A stretch of 64,000 nt of DNA from NCBI RefSeq assembly GCF_900129495.1, contig NZ_FQVX01000002.1, positions 744,001 through 808,000 on the forward strand, read 5' to 3'. The stretch is from Geodermatophilus nigrescens (GTDB lineage: Bacteria > Actinomycetota > Actinomycetes > Mycobacteriales > Geodermatophilaceae). Positions within the stretch are counted from its first letter, which is position 1. Every line of letters starts with the position of its first letter. This document shows, one piece after another, positions 1 through 10,655 of this stretch. The translations under genes and the position numbers were made by a program. Under the pieces are notes generated by a model. The model did no database searches. It was not told where the DNA came from and worked only from the letters and a program-made list of their open reading frames with translations.

Positions 1-550
1 CCGGTTCGACCCGAACCGCGGCGTGGAGTTCCTCTCCTTCGCCGTGCCCACGATCACCGGTGAGATCAAGCGGCACTTCCGCGACCAGGGCTGGTCGGTA
101 CGGGTACCGCGCCGGCTGCAGGAGCTGCACCTGTCGCTGAACTCCGCCGTCGGCGAGCTCGCGCAGAAGAACGGCCGCGCGCCCACCCCGTCGGAGCTGG
201 CCGAGCACCTGGGCATCCCGCGCGAGGAGGTCCTCGAGGGGCTGGCGGTGGCCAACGCCTACCGCAGCAGCTCGCTGGACGAGCGGCTCTCCGGCGAGGA
301 CGACTCCCCCACGCTGGCGGCCACCCTCGGCGAGGAGGACGCGGCGCTCGAGGGCGTCGAGTACCGCGAGTCGCTGCAGCCCCTGCTGGCCACCATCCCG
401 GCCCGCGAGCGGCGCATCCTCATCCTGCGGTTCTTCGGCAACATGACCCAGTCGCAGATCGCCGCCGACATCGGCATCTCGCAGATGCACGTGTCCCGGC
501 TGCTCAGCCAGACCCTGGCCAAGCTGCGCGAGGGCCTGCTCAAGGACTGA
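1..550 (+). CDS. SigF/SigB-type RNA polymerase sigma factor, 5' end outside window
   Basis: Alternative sigma factor of the sigma-70 family, which directs RNA polymerase to stress or developmental promoters. The gene enters from the left edge (frame starts at base 2) and the visible 182 codons hold the end of region 2 (FLSFAVPTITGEIKRHFRD, with the aromatic promoter-melting residues), region 3 (PTPSELAEHLGIPREEV) and region 4 with its helix-turn-helix (MTQSQIAADIGISQMHVSRL). The pattern SFAVPTITGEIKRHFRD is typical of the SigB/SigF group rather than housekeeping or ECF sigmas. Partner anti-sigma genes would lie to the left and are not visible. It ends at a hairpin shared with the convergent SPFH gene. 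Confidence 0.93.
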   Translation, partial: RFDPNRGVEFLSFAVPTITGEIKRHFRDQGWSVRVPRRLQELHLSLNSAVGELAQKNGRAPTPSELAEHLGIPREEVLEGLAVANAYRSSSLDERLSGEDDSPTLAATLGEEDAALEGVEYRESLQPLLATIPARERRILILRFFGNMTQSQIAADIGISQMHVSRLLSQTLAKLREGLLKD

Positions 551-556
551 GGCGGC

Positions 557-576
557 GTGCACCCCCCGGGGTGCAC
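557..576. terminator. Hairpin between convergent sigma factor and SPFH genes
   Basis: GTGCACCCC at 557-565 pairs with GGGGTGCAC at 568-576, a perfect 9-base stem lying 7 bases after the sigma stop and 8 bases before the SPFH stop. The position suggests a bidirectional terminator. There is no clear T tract, as is usual in high-GC actinomycetes. Confidence 0.55.
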
Positions 577-583
577 GACCCCG

Positions 584-1765
584 TCAGGCCGGGGGCTCCT
601 CGTCCCGCCGGGCCATGCCGTTCTCGGCGGCGCGGGCGAGGTCGGTCGTCGGCGGCAGCTGCGGGGAGGGCACCGCCGGCCCCGCGTCGGCGATGCTGCT
701 CATCTCGATGCGCGCCTCGGGCTGCTCCGCGGCCGGGGGCAGGCTCGACTCGAACCAGCCGCTGGTGTCCATCGGCGCGGCCGGCGTCCCGTCCCCCGAC
801 GGCGGGACGTCGAGGAACGAGCGGCTCTCGCCGTCGCCGCCGCCGAGGCGGGACAGGCCCTCGAGCGCCTTGGTGAACTCGCTCGGGACGATCCACATCT
901 TGTTCGCGTCGCCCTGCGCGATCCGCGGCAGCGTCTGCAGGTACTGGTAGGCCAGCAGCCCCTGGTCGGGCTTGCCGTCGTGGATCGCCTGGAACACCGT
1001 CTCGATCGACTTGGCCTGCCCCTGCGCCTGCAGGTACAGCGCGGCGCGGTCGCCCTCGGCCCGCAGGATGCGGCTCTGCCGCTCGGCCTCCGCCTCGAGG
1101 ATCGCCGCCTGCTTGCGGCCCTCGGCCGACAGGATCGCCGAGGCCTTCTCCCCCTCCGCCGTCGTGATCGCCGACTGCCGGGCGCCCTCGGCCTGCAGGA
1201 TGATCGCCCGCTTGTCGCGGTCGGCGCGCATCTGCTTCTCCATGGAGTCCTGGATCGACGGCGGCGGGTCGATCGCCTTGATCTCCACCCGCGCCACCCG
1301 CAGCCCCCACGGGCCGGTGGTGCCGTCGAGGACCTCGCGCAGCTGGCTGTTGATGCCGTCGCGGCCGGTGAGCGCGCCCTCGAGGTTGAGCCCGCCGACG
1401 ACGTTGCGCAACGTCGTCGTGGTCAGCTGCTCCATGCCGGTGATGTAGTTCGCGATGCCGTACACGGCCAGCCGCGGGTCGGTGACCTGGAAGTAGACGA
1501 CGGTGTCGATGCCGACCTGCAGGTTGTCGGCGGTGATCACCGGCTGCGGCGGGAAGGACACCACCTGCTCGCGCAGGTCGATGGTGGCCCGTACCCGGTC
1601 GACGAAGGGCACGAGCAGCGACAGGCCCGGGGAGAGCGTGCGGCTGTAACGACCGAGGCGCTCCACCACCTTGGCCTGGGCCTGCGGCACGATCGTCACG
1701 CTCTTGGCGGCGACGAGCACGAACAGCACGACGGCGACGACCAGCACGATCAGCGCGGCACTCAC
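584..1765 (-). CDS. SPFH/band 7 (stomatin-like) membrane protein
   Basis: Predicted stomatin/prohibitin-family scaffold of membrane microdomains, 393 aa from GTG at 1765. It opens with one hydrophobic anchor (AALIVLVVAVVLFVLVAA, residues about 3-20), followed by the SPFH domain (about 25-200, with VVERLGRYSRTLSPGL and the ALTGRDGINSQLREVL stretch). A long Ala/Glu/Gln-rich coiled coil of repeated AEGE/AEGR heptads follows (about 205-290), and then a Pro-rich C-terminal tail. A longer upstream reading of the same frame runs through the NfeD gene and is not credible. The NfeD-like gene lies 76 bases upstream on the same strand. This SPFH-NfeD pairing is classical and suggests a joint role in membrane quality control; the exact function is unknown. 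Confidence 0.9.
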   Translation of the reverse strand: MSAALIVLVVAVVLFVLVAAKSVTIVPQAQAKVVERLGRYSRTLSPGLSLLVPFVDRVRATIDLREQVVSFPPQPVITADNLQVGIDTVVYFQVTDPRLAVYGIANYITGMEQLTTTTLRNVVGGLNLEGALTGRDGINSQLREVLDGTTGPWGLRVARVEIKAIDPPPSIQDSMEKQMRADRDKRAIILQAEGARQSAITTAEGEKASAILSAEGRKQAAILEAEAERQSRILRAEGDRAALYLQAQGQAKSIETVFQAIHDGKPDQGLLAYQYLQTLPRIAQGDANKMWIVPSEFTKALEGLSRLGGGDGESRSFLDVPPSGDGTPAAPMDTSGWFESSLPPAAEQPEARIEMSSIADAGPAVPSPQLPPTTDLARAAENGMARRDEEPPA

Positions 1766-1841
1766 GGGCGTCCTCCCGGGTCGGTGGTCCCTACGGCGAT
1801 CCTGCTGGTCAGCGGCGCGGCGGCGCCACCCGGTCCGGCCG

Positions 1842-2273
1842 CTACCCGATCTCCTCGCCGACGATCGCGGTGGCGCCCTCGACCTGCAGGATCCGCACCG
1901 TCGTGCCGACGGGGTAGGTGTCGTCGAACTCGCTGCGGGCGGTCCACTCGTCGGCGCCCACCTGGATGCGGCCACTGGAGCGACCGACCACCCGGGTGAC
2001 GACGGCGGTGCGGCCCACCAGGGCCTGGACGCCGTCGCGGTGGGCCGGCGCCCGCTCCAGGTGCGCCCGCGCCACCGGCCGGACGCTGGCCAGCAGGAAC
2101 GCCGACAGCCCCAGGAACGCCACCAGCTGGAACGGCACGGACGCGCCGGCCAGCGCGGCGACGGCACCGCCCAGCGCACCGCCGGCGAGCATCAGCAGGA
2201 CCAGCGCACCGCCGGCGATCTCGCCGGCGGCCAGCAGGCCCGCCGCGACCAGCCAGAGCACCCAGGCAGCCAT
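1842..2273 (-). CDS. NfeD-like membrane protein (OB-fold partner of SPFH protein)
   Basis: Short NfeD-family protein, 143 aa from the ATG at 2273 (MAAWVLWLVAAG). It has three closely packed hydrophobic segments (about residues 2-22, 25-45 and 48-68) and then a beta-rich OB-fold-like domain (about 80-143, with GRTAVVTRVV, GRIQVGADEW and GTTVRILQVEG). It lacks the N-terminal ClpP-like protease of long NfeD proteins, so it is the short form that pairs with stomatins. The SPFH gene follows 76 bases downstream and the two are probably co-transcribed. The frame is open further upstream, but the hydrophobic start and family length favour this ATG. Confidence 0.85.
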   Translation of the reverse strand: MAAWVLWLVAAGLLAAGEIAGGALVLLMLAGGALGGAVAALAGASVPFQLVAFLGLSAFLLASVRPVARAHLERAPAHRDGVQALVGRTAVVTRVVGRSSGRIQVGADEWTARSEFDDTYPVGTTVRILQVEGATAIVGEEIG

Positions 2274-2386
2274 GCCCCCAGTCTCCCAGACGACGGGGAC
2301 GCCGTCGGCGGCCCGCACGCGGGAGCCGCGCCACCCGGCCGCGCTCCCCGGCCGCGCCACGGGTCCCCGCCACGTAGCCTCGCGGC

Positions 2387-3124
2387 GTGCACGAGCTCCT
2401 CGCGGGCCGGTTCGCGGTCTGGGCGACCGCGTGGCTGACCGGCCGCACCTCCACCGACGAAGCGCTGGACGCGCTGGCCGACGACCGCGCCCACCAGGTC
2501 ACCGGGATGCCGGGGTCACAGGGCACGGTGCCGCTCGGCTGGGCGCTCACCGCCCTGCGCGGCCTCGGCGAGCGGCGGGTCCGGCTGGTGCTGCCGGTGC
2601 CCGGCGACGTGCGCGGGCTGCCGCCGGCGCCCGGCCTGGCGCCGCTCGCGCTGGAGGCCCGGCAGGCGGCGGTGGGTGACCGGGTGGCGCTGGTGCCCGA
2701 GGCGGCCGGCCCGGAGGTGGTGTCCTGGACGGCGGTCGACCTGGCCGGCGTCGCGCCGGCGCCCCCGCCGGTGGAGGGGTCGCTGCGCGCGGTCTCCGGG
2801 GCGCTGGACCTCGCCGTCGGCGACGCCGCCCGCACCCTCGCCCGGCTCGACCTCGCCCGCTGGCACCCCGAGGTGCCGGCGCTGCTGAGCGGCCTGGCCG
2901 GCGCGCGGGCGCCGGGCCTGCCGCCGGACACCGACCCGCTCGCGCTCTCGGTGCTGGCCCGCGCGCAGCGGCTGTCGCGGGTGCTGGACCTGGCGATGGC
3001 CGACACCCCGGGCGGCGCGGTCACCTCCGGCCAGGCCGCCGCCCGCGACGACGCGCTGCGCCCGCTGGCCGACGCGGTCCGCGAGGCCACCGTCGCCGCG
3101 TACAACGCCGTCCCGCGCTCCTGA
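2387..3124 (+). CDS. Uncharacterised 245-aa protein
   Basis: I do not recognise a family. From GTG 2387 the protein is Ala/Leu/Pro-rich, with no signal peptide or membrane segment. Its N-terminal half looks globular, with LVLPVPGDVRGLPPAPGLAP and GDRVALVPE. The C-terminal half is helical and resembles an actinobacterial conserved protein of unknown role. Codon use (strong G/C third position) and length support a real gene. It is divergent from the NfeD gene, with about 110 bases between the starts that should hold both promoters. The hemerythrin gene follows 40 bases later on the same strand and may be co-transcribed. Confidence 0.72.
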   Translation: MHELLAGRFAVWATAWLTGRTSTDEALDALADDRAHQVTGMPGSQGTVPLGWALTALRGLGERRVRLVLPVPGDVRGLPPAPGLAPLALEARQAAVGDRVALVPEAAGPEVVSWTAVDLAGVAPAPPPVEGSLRAVSGALDLAVGDAARTLARLDLARWHPEVPALLSGLAGARAPGLPPDTDPLALSVLARAQRLSRVLDLAMADTPGGAVTSGQAAARDDALRPLADAVREATVAAYNAVPRS

Positions 3125-3164
3125 GCGCCCGCCGGCGGCCGTCCCGGCGCTACGGTGCGCGGGC

Positions 3165-3798
3165 ATGACGGCGCCGACGATGAACGGCCTGATCCACAAC
3201 GCGGTCCGCCGCGACCTCGAGCGCCTGGCCGCCGCGCTGGAGGTCTGGCCCGACGGCGACCGGGACCGCGCAGCCCGGCTCGGGCTGGCCTTCGCCAACC
3301 TGCGGCGCGAGCTCACCCACCACCACGAGGGCGAGGACGCCCACGTCTGGCCCTTCCTCGCCGGCACCGGCGTGGCCCCCGACCTGCTCGCCGAGATGGA
3401 GGACGAGCACGCCGCGATGTCGGCCGCCCTGGCGCAGACCGGCGACGCGCTGGCCGCGCTCGCCCGCACCGGGTCGGCGGCCGACGCCGCCGCGGCCCGG
3501 GCGAGCGTCGGGCGCACCCGCGAGGTGGTCGGCGCCCACCTCGACCACGAGGAGCAGGAGCTCGAGCCGCTGCTGCACGGGCACGAGGGGACGGCCGAGT
3601 GGCGGGCGGTCACCGGGCGGCTGCGGCACCGCTCCCCCGCCGACGCGGGCTCGTTCTTCGCCTGGCTGACCGACGGGATCAGCGACGGCGACCGGGCGGC
3701 GCTGCGGGCCACCGTGCCCCCACCGGTGACCGGCGTGCTGTCGCGCGTGTTCGGCCGCCGCTACACCCGCACGGTGGCGCCGGTGTGGCGGGAGGCGG

Positions 3799-3818
<20 letters not shown>
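3165..3818 (+). CDS. Hemerythrin HHE-domain protein
   Basis: Predicted diiron hemerythrin-like protein, 217 aa. Candidate metal ligands lie in ELTHHHEGEDAHVWPFL (about residues 50-66), MEDEHAAM (about 80-87) and HLDHEEQELEPLL (about 125-138), the His/His-Glu spacing of a four-helix HHE domain. The last 70 residues (SFFAWLTDGISDGDRAAL onward) form a second conserved helical tail. Such proteins sense or bind O2, NO or iron; which applies here cannot be told. Its 3' end overlaps the convergent methyltransferase gene by 20 bases. A second hemerythrin lies at 23.3-23.8 kb. Confidence 0.85.
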
Positions 3819-4662
<844 letters not shown>

Positions 4663-4730
4663 GGCCCACCGTCCTCGTCCGGCCCCCGGTGGACCGACGG
4701 TCCTCCCGGGGGCCGGGCCCCGTCAACGGG

Positions 4731-5852
4731 TCAGGCGGGGCGGGCCGCCGGGCGCTGGACGAAGCAGCAGGAGGCCGGGCAGTTGGTGCCCAGCCGCGGC
4801 TCGCTGCCGGCGCGCCGCTCCTGCAGCAGCTCGCGGACCATCGCCACGAACGCCGGGTGGGTGCCCGCCGTGCCGGCTCGGACGAACGCCAGCCCGAGCT
4901 CCTCGGCGGTCTCCTTCGCCTCGTTGTCGAGGTCCCAGATCACCTCGAGGTGGTCGCTGACGAAGCCGACGGGGAACAGCACGACCGCCGTCTCGCCGTT
5001 CTCGTGCAGCGCGCGCAGGTGGTCGTTGACGTCGGGCTCCAGCCACGGCACCGACGGCGGGCCGCTGCGCGACTGCCAGACGAGGTCGAAGGCCCGCCCC
5101 GGCTCGACGGCGTCGACGACGGCGCGCGCGGCGGCCGTGAGCTCGTGCTCGTAGGCGTGCCCGTCGGGGCCGGCGACGGCGGCCATCGCGTCGGGGATGG
5201 AGTGCGCGGTGGCCACGAGCCGGGCGGTGGCGCGGTGCTCCTCGGGCAGCTCCGCGAGGGCGGCGGCGAGCGCGTCGGCGTTGGCGCGGACGAACCCGGC
5301 GCCGTCGAAGTAGTGCGGCAGCTTCTCCGCCGTCGGGCCCCCGCCGGTGGCGATCCGGGCCCGGGCGACGTCCTCGTGGTACTGCCGGCAGCCGGAGTAC
5401 GAGGCGTAGGCCGACGTGGCCAGCACGTACACGTGCTCGATGCCGTCGTCGGTCATCTGCTGCCAGACGTCCTCGACGTAGGGGTCCCAGTTGCGGTTGC
5501 CCCAGTAGACGGGCAGGTCGACGCCGTTCGCGGCGAGGTCGGCCTCGACGGCGGCGACCAGCGCCTGGTTCTGCTCGTTGATCGGGCTGACGCCGCCGAA
5601 GTGGTGGTAGTGCTCGGCGACGTCGAGCAGCCGCTCGCGCGGGACGCCGCGGCCGCGGGTGACGTTCTCCAGGAACGGCATGACGTCGTCGTGGCCGCGG
5701 GGGCCGCCGAAGGACAGGACCAGCAGCGCCTCGCGGCGGCCGGGCGGTGCGGGGGTGGCGGAGGGCTGGGCGCCCCCGTTGTTGCGGACGGCGAGCGAGG
5801 GGTCCTCGTCGGGTCGCTGGCCGGGGTGCAGGTCGACGGTCGCGCGGGGCAC
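4731..5852 (-). CDS. hemH: Ferrochelatase (probably coproporphyrin ferrochelatase)
   Basis: Inserts Fe2+ into a porphyrin near the end of haem synthesis; in actinobacteria this step normally acts on coproporphyrin III (CpfC). Of the 373 aa, the first 40 are a low-complexity extension before LLVLSFGGPRG. Visible core motifs are FGGVSPINEQNQ, YWGNRNWDPYVEDV, TSAYASYSGCRQY, ATAHSIPDAM (catalytic His), WQSRSGPP and FVSDHLEVIWDLD (catalytic Glu). The cysteine in SGCRQY together with a C-terminal CPASCC cluster matches the arrangement that holds a [2Fe-2S] cluster in many actinobacterial enzymes. FabI follows upstream, with about 55 bases between the genes. Confidence 0.95.
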   Translation of the reverse strand: MPRATVDLHPGQRPDEDPSLAVRNNGGAQPSATPAPPGRREALLVLSFGGPRGHDDVMPFLENVTRGRGVPRERLLDVAEHYHHFGGVSPINEQNQALVAAVEADLAANGVDLPVYWGNRNWDPYVEDVWQQMTDDGIEHVYVLATSAYASYSGCRQYHEDVARARIATGGGPTAEKLPHYFDGAGFVRANADALAAALAELPEEHRATARLVATAHSIPDAMAAVAGPDGHAYEHELTAAARAVVDAVEPGRAFDLVWQSRSGPPSVPWLEPDVNDHLRALHENGETAVVLFPVGFVSDHLEVIWDLDNEAKETAEELGLAFVRAGTAGTHPAFVAMVRELLQERRAGSEPRLGTNCPASCCFVQRPAARPA

Positions 5853-5907
5853 GTGCTCTCTTCCTGTGCGCCGGGAGGCGCGGATGCGGGACGGACGGTG
5901 GGACCCG

Positions 5908-6680
5908 TCACACGCCCACGGCGTGGAAGCCGCCGTCGACGTGCACGATCTCTCCGGTGGTGGCGGGGAACCAGTCCGAGAGCAGCGCGACGACGGCCTT
6001 GCCGGCGGGCTCGGTGTCGGTGACCGACCAGCCCAGCGGCGCGCGGCCCTCCCACGCCTCCTCGAACTGGGCGCTGCCCGGGATGGACTTCATGGCCATG
6101 CTGCGCAGCGGGCCCGCGGCGACGATGTTCGAGCGCACGCCGTCGGGGCCGAGCTCGCGGGCCACGTAGCGGCTGACCGACTCCAGCGCCGCCTTGGCCG
6201 CGCCCATCCAGCCGTAGACCGGCCAGGCGACCGAGGCGTCGAAGGTGAGCCCGACGACCGAGGACGGGTTCGCGAGCAGCGGCCGGCAGGCCTGGGTGAG
6301 CGAGGCGTAGGACCACGACGACACCTGGAACGCGGTCGCCGCGTGCTCCCAGGCGACCTCGGGGAAGCCCTCCCCCATCGCCTCCTGCGGCGCGAAGCCG
6401 ATGGAGTGCACGACGCCGTCGAGGCGGTCGAGGCCGGCCTCGCGCAGCCGGCCGGCCAGGGAGTCCAGGTGCTCGGGGTCCGTCACGTCCAGCTCGACGA
6501 CGGCCGCCTCCTGCGGCAGCCGCTTGGCGATCCGCTGGCACAGCGACAGCGCGCGGCCGAAGTTCGACAGCACGACGGTGGCGCCCTGCTCCTGGGCGAT
6601 CCGCGCGGTGGCGAAGGCGATCGACGCCTCGGTCAGCACGCCGGTGACGAGGACCTGCTTGCCCTCGAGGATCCCGCTCA

Positions 6681-6681
<1 letters not shown>
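5908..6681 (-). CDS. fabI: Enoyl-[acyl-carrier-protein] reductase, InhA/FabI type
   Basis: NADH-dependent reduction of trans-2-enoyl-ACP, the last step of each fatty-acid elongation round. 257 aa. It shows the GVLTEASIAFATARIAQ cofactor motif and the Y-x6-K active site at Tyr156 and Lys163 (YGWMGAAK), close to Tyr158/Lys165 of mycobacterial InhA. AAGPLRSMAMKSIPG forms the substrate loop. The ATG at 6681 overlaps the fabG stop (ATGA), so the two are translationally coupled. The order fabG-fabI matches mabA-inhA of mycobacteria, and as there a ferrochelatase gene follows directly. FabI/InhA type is clear; mycolate elongation is not implied. Confidence 0.95.
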
Positions 6682-7424
<743 letters not shown>

Positions 7425-7470
7425 CTAGTCGCTGGACGCCGGTCACACCCGGCCGGACGGGGAGCGCCGG

Positions 7471-8442
7471 TCAGTCCCGGCCGGCCGCCCGCCGCAGCAG
7501 CCCCGCCACCTCCGGGGAGGCGGCGTGCTCCCCGGCCCGCAGGAACGACTGCTGCAGCACCTCGTCGAGGCGCTCGCGCGCCATCATGTCCGCGCCCATG
7601 ACCTCCTGCTCGGCCGCGCCGGGGGTGAACACGACCGTGCGGATCCCGGCGGCCTCCAGCGCCCGCACCTCCCGCACGAGCTGCCGCTGGGCGTAGCGGC
7701 GCATGGCGGCGGCGAGGTCCTGCCGCCACCCGGGCGAGCCGCTCATGGGCGCGACGACCACGACGACGTCGACGCCGGTGCCGCGCAGCACCGCCGCGTT
7801 GGTGGCGGAGTGCACGCCGCCGTCGACGTAGGCGTGCCGGCCGATCTGCACCGGGGCGAAGTAGCCGGGCACCGCGCAGGAGGCGGCGACGGCGAGGTGC
7901 ACCGGCGCGGGCGGCGACCCGGGCCGGCCGAAGACGACGCGGCGGCCGTCGCGGCGGCGCACCGCGGTGATCCACAGGGACTCGGGCCAGTCCGGGCCCT
8001 CGACCTCGCGGAGCGCGCCGAGCTGGGCCACGACGTCGTGCCGGCCGGGCGCGAGCAGGGTCATGCCGGCGGCCAGCGGGCGGAAGCGCCACGGGCGGGC
8101 CAGCGCGCGGGCGACCAGCGGCGGCCCGGGCAGCCGCATCGGCCGGCGGAGCACGTCGAGCGGGCGGAACGGCGCGAGCTCGGGCACCTCGGCGCTGGCG
8201 ATGGTGCGCAGCACGCCGTCCTCGCCGGACAGCGGCGCCTTCACCGTCCAGGCCGCGAGGTCCTCCGGGGAGACCCCGGCGCGCAGCAGGGTGCCGGTGA
8301 TCGAGCCGGCGGAGGTGCCCACGACGACGTCGGCGGTGCGGGCGTCCCACCCCGCGTCGTGCTGCAGCACCGCCAGCACCCCCGCGTGGTACGCCTGCCC
8401 GACCACGCCGCCCCCGCCCAGCACCAGTCCCACCCGCGCCAC
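7471..8442 (-). CDS. Patatin-like phospholipase/esterase
   Basis: Predicted lipid acyl hydrolase with a Ser-Asp dyad, 323 aa. The oxyanion motif GLVLGGGGVVGQAYHAG opens the protein, the nucleophile elbow GTSAGS puts Ser44 in place, and the dyad Asp207 sits in YVDGGVHS. No signal peptide is seen, so it is probably cytoplasmic or membrane-associated. Its substrate is unknown. It stands between the fabG-fabI operon and a divergently transcribed zinc-ribbon gene. The start regions of these two are only about 54 bases apart. Confidence 0.9.
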   Translation of the reverse strand: MARVGLVLGGGGVVGQAYHAGVLAVLQHDAGWDARTADVVVGTSAGSITGTLLRAGVSPEDLAAWTVKAPLSGEDGVLRTIASAEVPELAPFRPLDVLRRPMRLPGPPLVARALARPWRFRPLAAGMTLLAPGRHDVVAQLGALREVEGPDWPESLWITAVRRRDGRRVVFGRPGSPPAPVHLAVAASCAVPGYFAPVQIGRHAYVDGGVHSATNAAVLRGTGVDVVVVVAPMSGSPGWRQDLAAAMRRYAQRQLVREVRALEAAGIRTVVFTPGAAEQEVMGADMMARERLDEVLQQSFLRAGEHAASPEVAGLLRRAAGRD

Positions 8443-8496
8443 GGGAGCAGGGTCGCACGCACGGCCGGCCCGCCGTCCCGTCCCTAGGCTGGCGGG

Positions 8497-8700
8497 ATGT
8501 TCCTCCTCTTCGGGTTCGGCACCAAGCAGAAGGTCCTCGGGCCGGGCGAGGTCCGCACCTGCCCGCGCTGCGGCAACACGACGCAGTGGACGCGCATCCG
8601 GCAGTTCCGCCAGTTCTCGCTGTTCTTCGTGCCGGTCGCGCGGTGGCGGCGGGAGACGCTGGAGGTCTGCGGGGTCTGCGGCACCGCCGTGCAGGTCTGA
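8497..8700 (+). CDS. Small zinc-ribbon protein
   Basis: 67-aa protein with two CxxC knuckles, CPRCGN (about residues 22-27) and CGVCGT (about 58-63), that should bind one zinc ion. Between them lie basic and aromatic residues (RQFRQFSLFFVPVARWRR). The hydrophobic start (MFLLFGFGTK) is typical of the small zinc-ribbon family annotated widely in actinomycetes, whose role is unknown. It is divergent from the patatin gene and followed 16 bases later by the convergent BTAD regulator. Confidence 0.85.
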   Translation: MFLLFGFGTKQKVLGPGEVRTCPRCGNTTQWTRIRQFRQFSLFFVPVARWRRETLEVCGVCGTAVQV

Positions 8701-8716
8701 ACCGCCGGGGCCGGGC

Positions 8717-10621
8717 TCAGCCGAGCAGCGCCAGCGACTCCCCGACCGGCCCGGCGGTGAGCAGGCCGCTCCCGGCGGCGAGCTCGCCCGCGGCCGGCCG
8801 CAGCGCCGCCGCCGCCCGCGCGGCCAGGTCCCGGTCGCCGGTCGCGACGGCGGCCCGCCCGGCGAGCACCCACAGCGCCTCGAGCAGCAGCCCGGGCGGC
8901 GGGCCGGGCAGCCCGCGCAGCACCGCGACCGCCTCGGCGGCCTCGGCGTCGCGGCCCTCCGCGAGCAGCACGTGCGGCCGCACCCAGGGCGCGTACGGGC
9001 CGGCGTCGCCCTCCTCGCGCGCCGGCTCGCCGCGGGCGACCCGCAGGCAGGTCAGCGCCAGCGGCACCAGGCCGGCGGCCACCCCGGGCATCCCGGAGCC
9101 GGCCACCCGCTCCAGCGCGGCGCGCAGCGCGTCCTCCGGGCCGCCGCCGGCCACGGCCCGCAGCACCCGCCACGCGCCGGTGAACACCGCGGCCAGCGGC
9201 CGCTCCCCGGCGACGGCGAGGGCGTCGAGGACCGCGGCGTGCCCGGCGGCGCCGTCGAGGTCGCCGAGCGCGGTGCGGGCCTGCAGCCGCACGAGGTGGC
9301 CGAGGACGAGGGCGTCGTCGAGGCCCGCCCGCTCCGCGAGCGCCACCACCTCCGCGCCGGTCGCGTCGCGGGCGGCGGCGAGCCCCGCGCGGTCGCAGGT
9401 GTGCAGGTAGACCGCCCCGAGCGCGGAGGCGAGCAGCGCGGGGTCGCCGGTCGCGCGGGCGATCGCCTCGGCGGCGCGGGCGGCGGCCGGCCCGCGGTCG
9501 CCGGGCAGCCCGCGGGACTCCACCGCGACCGTGGTGAGCAGCCGGGCGCGCAGCGGGGCGGGGGCGTCCTCCGGCAGCCGGCGCAGCGCCCGCTCCGCCG
9601 CGGCCACGAGCCGGGCCGAGCCCTCCGGGTCGTCGGAGCGCGGCCACACCGAGGGGACGTCGAAGCTCCCGACGACGCGGGCGACCAGCAGCGGGTCGCC
9701 GGTCTCCTCGGCCGCGGCGACCGTGGCCAGGCGCTGCTCGCGGGCGGCGGTGAGGCCCGCCGCGCCGCTGACGGCGAGCGCGCGCAGCAGCGTCACCGAC
9801 GTCTCCAGCCGCGCCCGGGAGCCCGGCGCGACGGCGCCCTCCCAGCTGCGGGCGGCCCGCGCCCACACGGTGTCCTCGGCCCGCCGGTCCAGCGCCGGGT
9901 CGCGCCGCAGCACCCGGGCCTCCAGGTCGGCGAGCCGGCGCCCCGGGTCGAGGCCGAGCTCGCCGGCCAGCCGGGCGCGGGCGCGGCGCAGCACGGCGAG
10001 GGCGTCGGGCGCCCGGCCGGCGCGGTAGAGGGCCAGCGCGAGCAGCCGCCAGCCCTCCTCCCGCCACGGCGAGCCGGCGACGTGCGCGTCCAGCCGCGCG
10101 ACGGCGTCGGCCGGGCGGTCGAGGTCGAGCAGGGCGGCGGCCGACCGCTCGACGGCGGTGGCGTGCAGCTCGGCCCACCGGGCGCGGTCGGGCGCCGCCC
10201 ACGGCCGGTCGCCGACGTCGGCGAGCGCCGGGCCGCGCCAGGCGGCCAGCACCGCCTCCAGCGCGGGCAGGTCCGCGGGGCCCGCGAGCGTGCGCTCGAC
10301 GTCCTCGGCGTCCACGGCGACACCGCGCAGCGCGTAGCCGGGGCCCTCGGTGACCAGGATCCGGGCCAGCGTGCGCGGCGGGCGGTCGGGCTCCAGGGCG
10401 CGGCGCAGCGCCGCGACGAAGGTGCGCACGGCGGCGACCGCGCCGTCGGGCGGGACGTCCCACAAGTCGTCGACGAGCACCGGCACCGGGACGACGCGGC
10501 CGCGGGCGACCACCAGGCGGGCCAGCAGCTCGCGGTGCCGCGGCCCGCCCAGGGGCAGCGGCCGGCCGTCGGCGTCCCGGGCCTCGACGGGCCCGAGCAC
10601 GCCGATCCTCGTCGCACTCAT
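8717..10621 (-). CDS. BTAD-domain (SARP/AfsR-like) transcriptional regulator
   Basis: 634 aa from the ATG at 10621. The N-terminal winged-helix DNA-binding domain (IGVLGPVEARDADGRPL, then HRELLARLVVARGRVV, about residues 5-95) is of the OmpR/SARP type. The bacterial transcriptional activation domain (about 95-240, with DVERTLAGPADLPALEAVL) and a long TPR-like helical repeat region follow. There is no NB-ARC ATPase, unlike AfsR. The gene is divergent from a dehalogenase-like hydrolase with 34 bases between starts, so it probably controls that gene. A longer 5' reading overlaps the hydrolase and was not adopted. Confidence 0.88.
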   Translation of the reverse strand: MSATRIGVLGPVEARDADGRPLPLGGPRHRELLARLVVARGRVVPVPVLVDDLWDVPPDGAVAAVRTFVAALRRALEPDRPPRTLARILVTEGPGYALRGVAVDAEDVERTLAGPADLPALEAVLAAWRGPALADVGDRPWAAPDRARWAELHATAVERSAAALLDLDRPADAVARLDAHVAGSPWREEGWRLLALALYRAGRAPDALAVLRRARARLAGELGLDPGRRLADLEARVLRRDPALDRRAEDTVWARAARSWEGAVAPGSRARLETSVTLLRALAVSGAAGLTAAREQRLATVAAAEETGDPLLVARVVGSFDVPSVWPRSDDPEGSARLVAAAERALRRLPEDAPAPLRARLLTTVAVESRGLPGDRGPAAARAAEAIARATGDPALLASALGAVYLHTCDRAGLAAARDATGAEVVALAERAGLDDALVLGHLVRLQARTALGDLDGAAGHAAVLDALAVAGERPLAAVFTGAWRVLRAVAGGGPEDALRAALERVAGSGMPGVAAGLVPLALTCLRVARGEPAREEGDAGPYAPWVRPHVLLAEGRDAEAAEAVAVLRGLPGPPPGLLLEALWVLAGRAAVATGDRDLAARAAAALRPAAGELAAGSGLLTAGPVGESLALLG

Positions 10622-10655
10622 CGATCGCTCATCGGCCGCGCCGAGGGTGGCCGCC

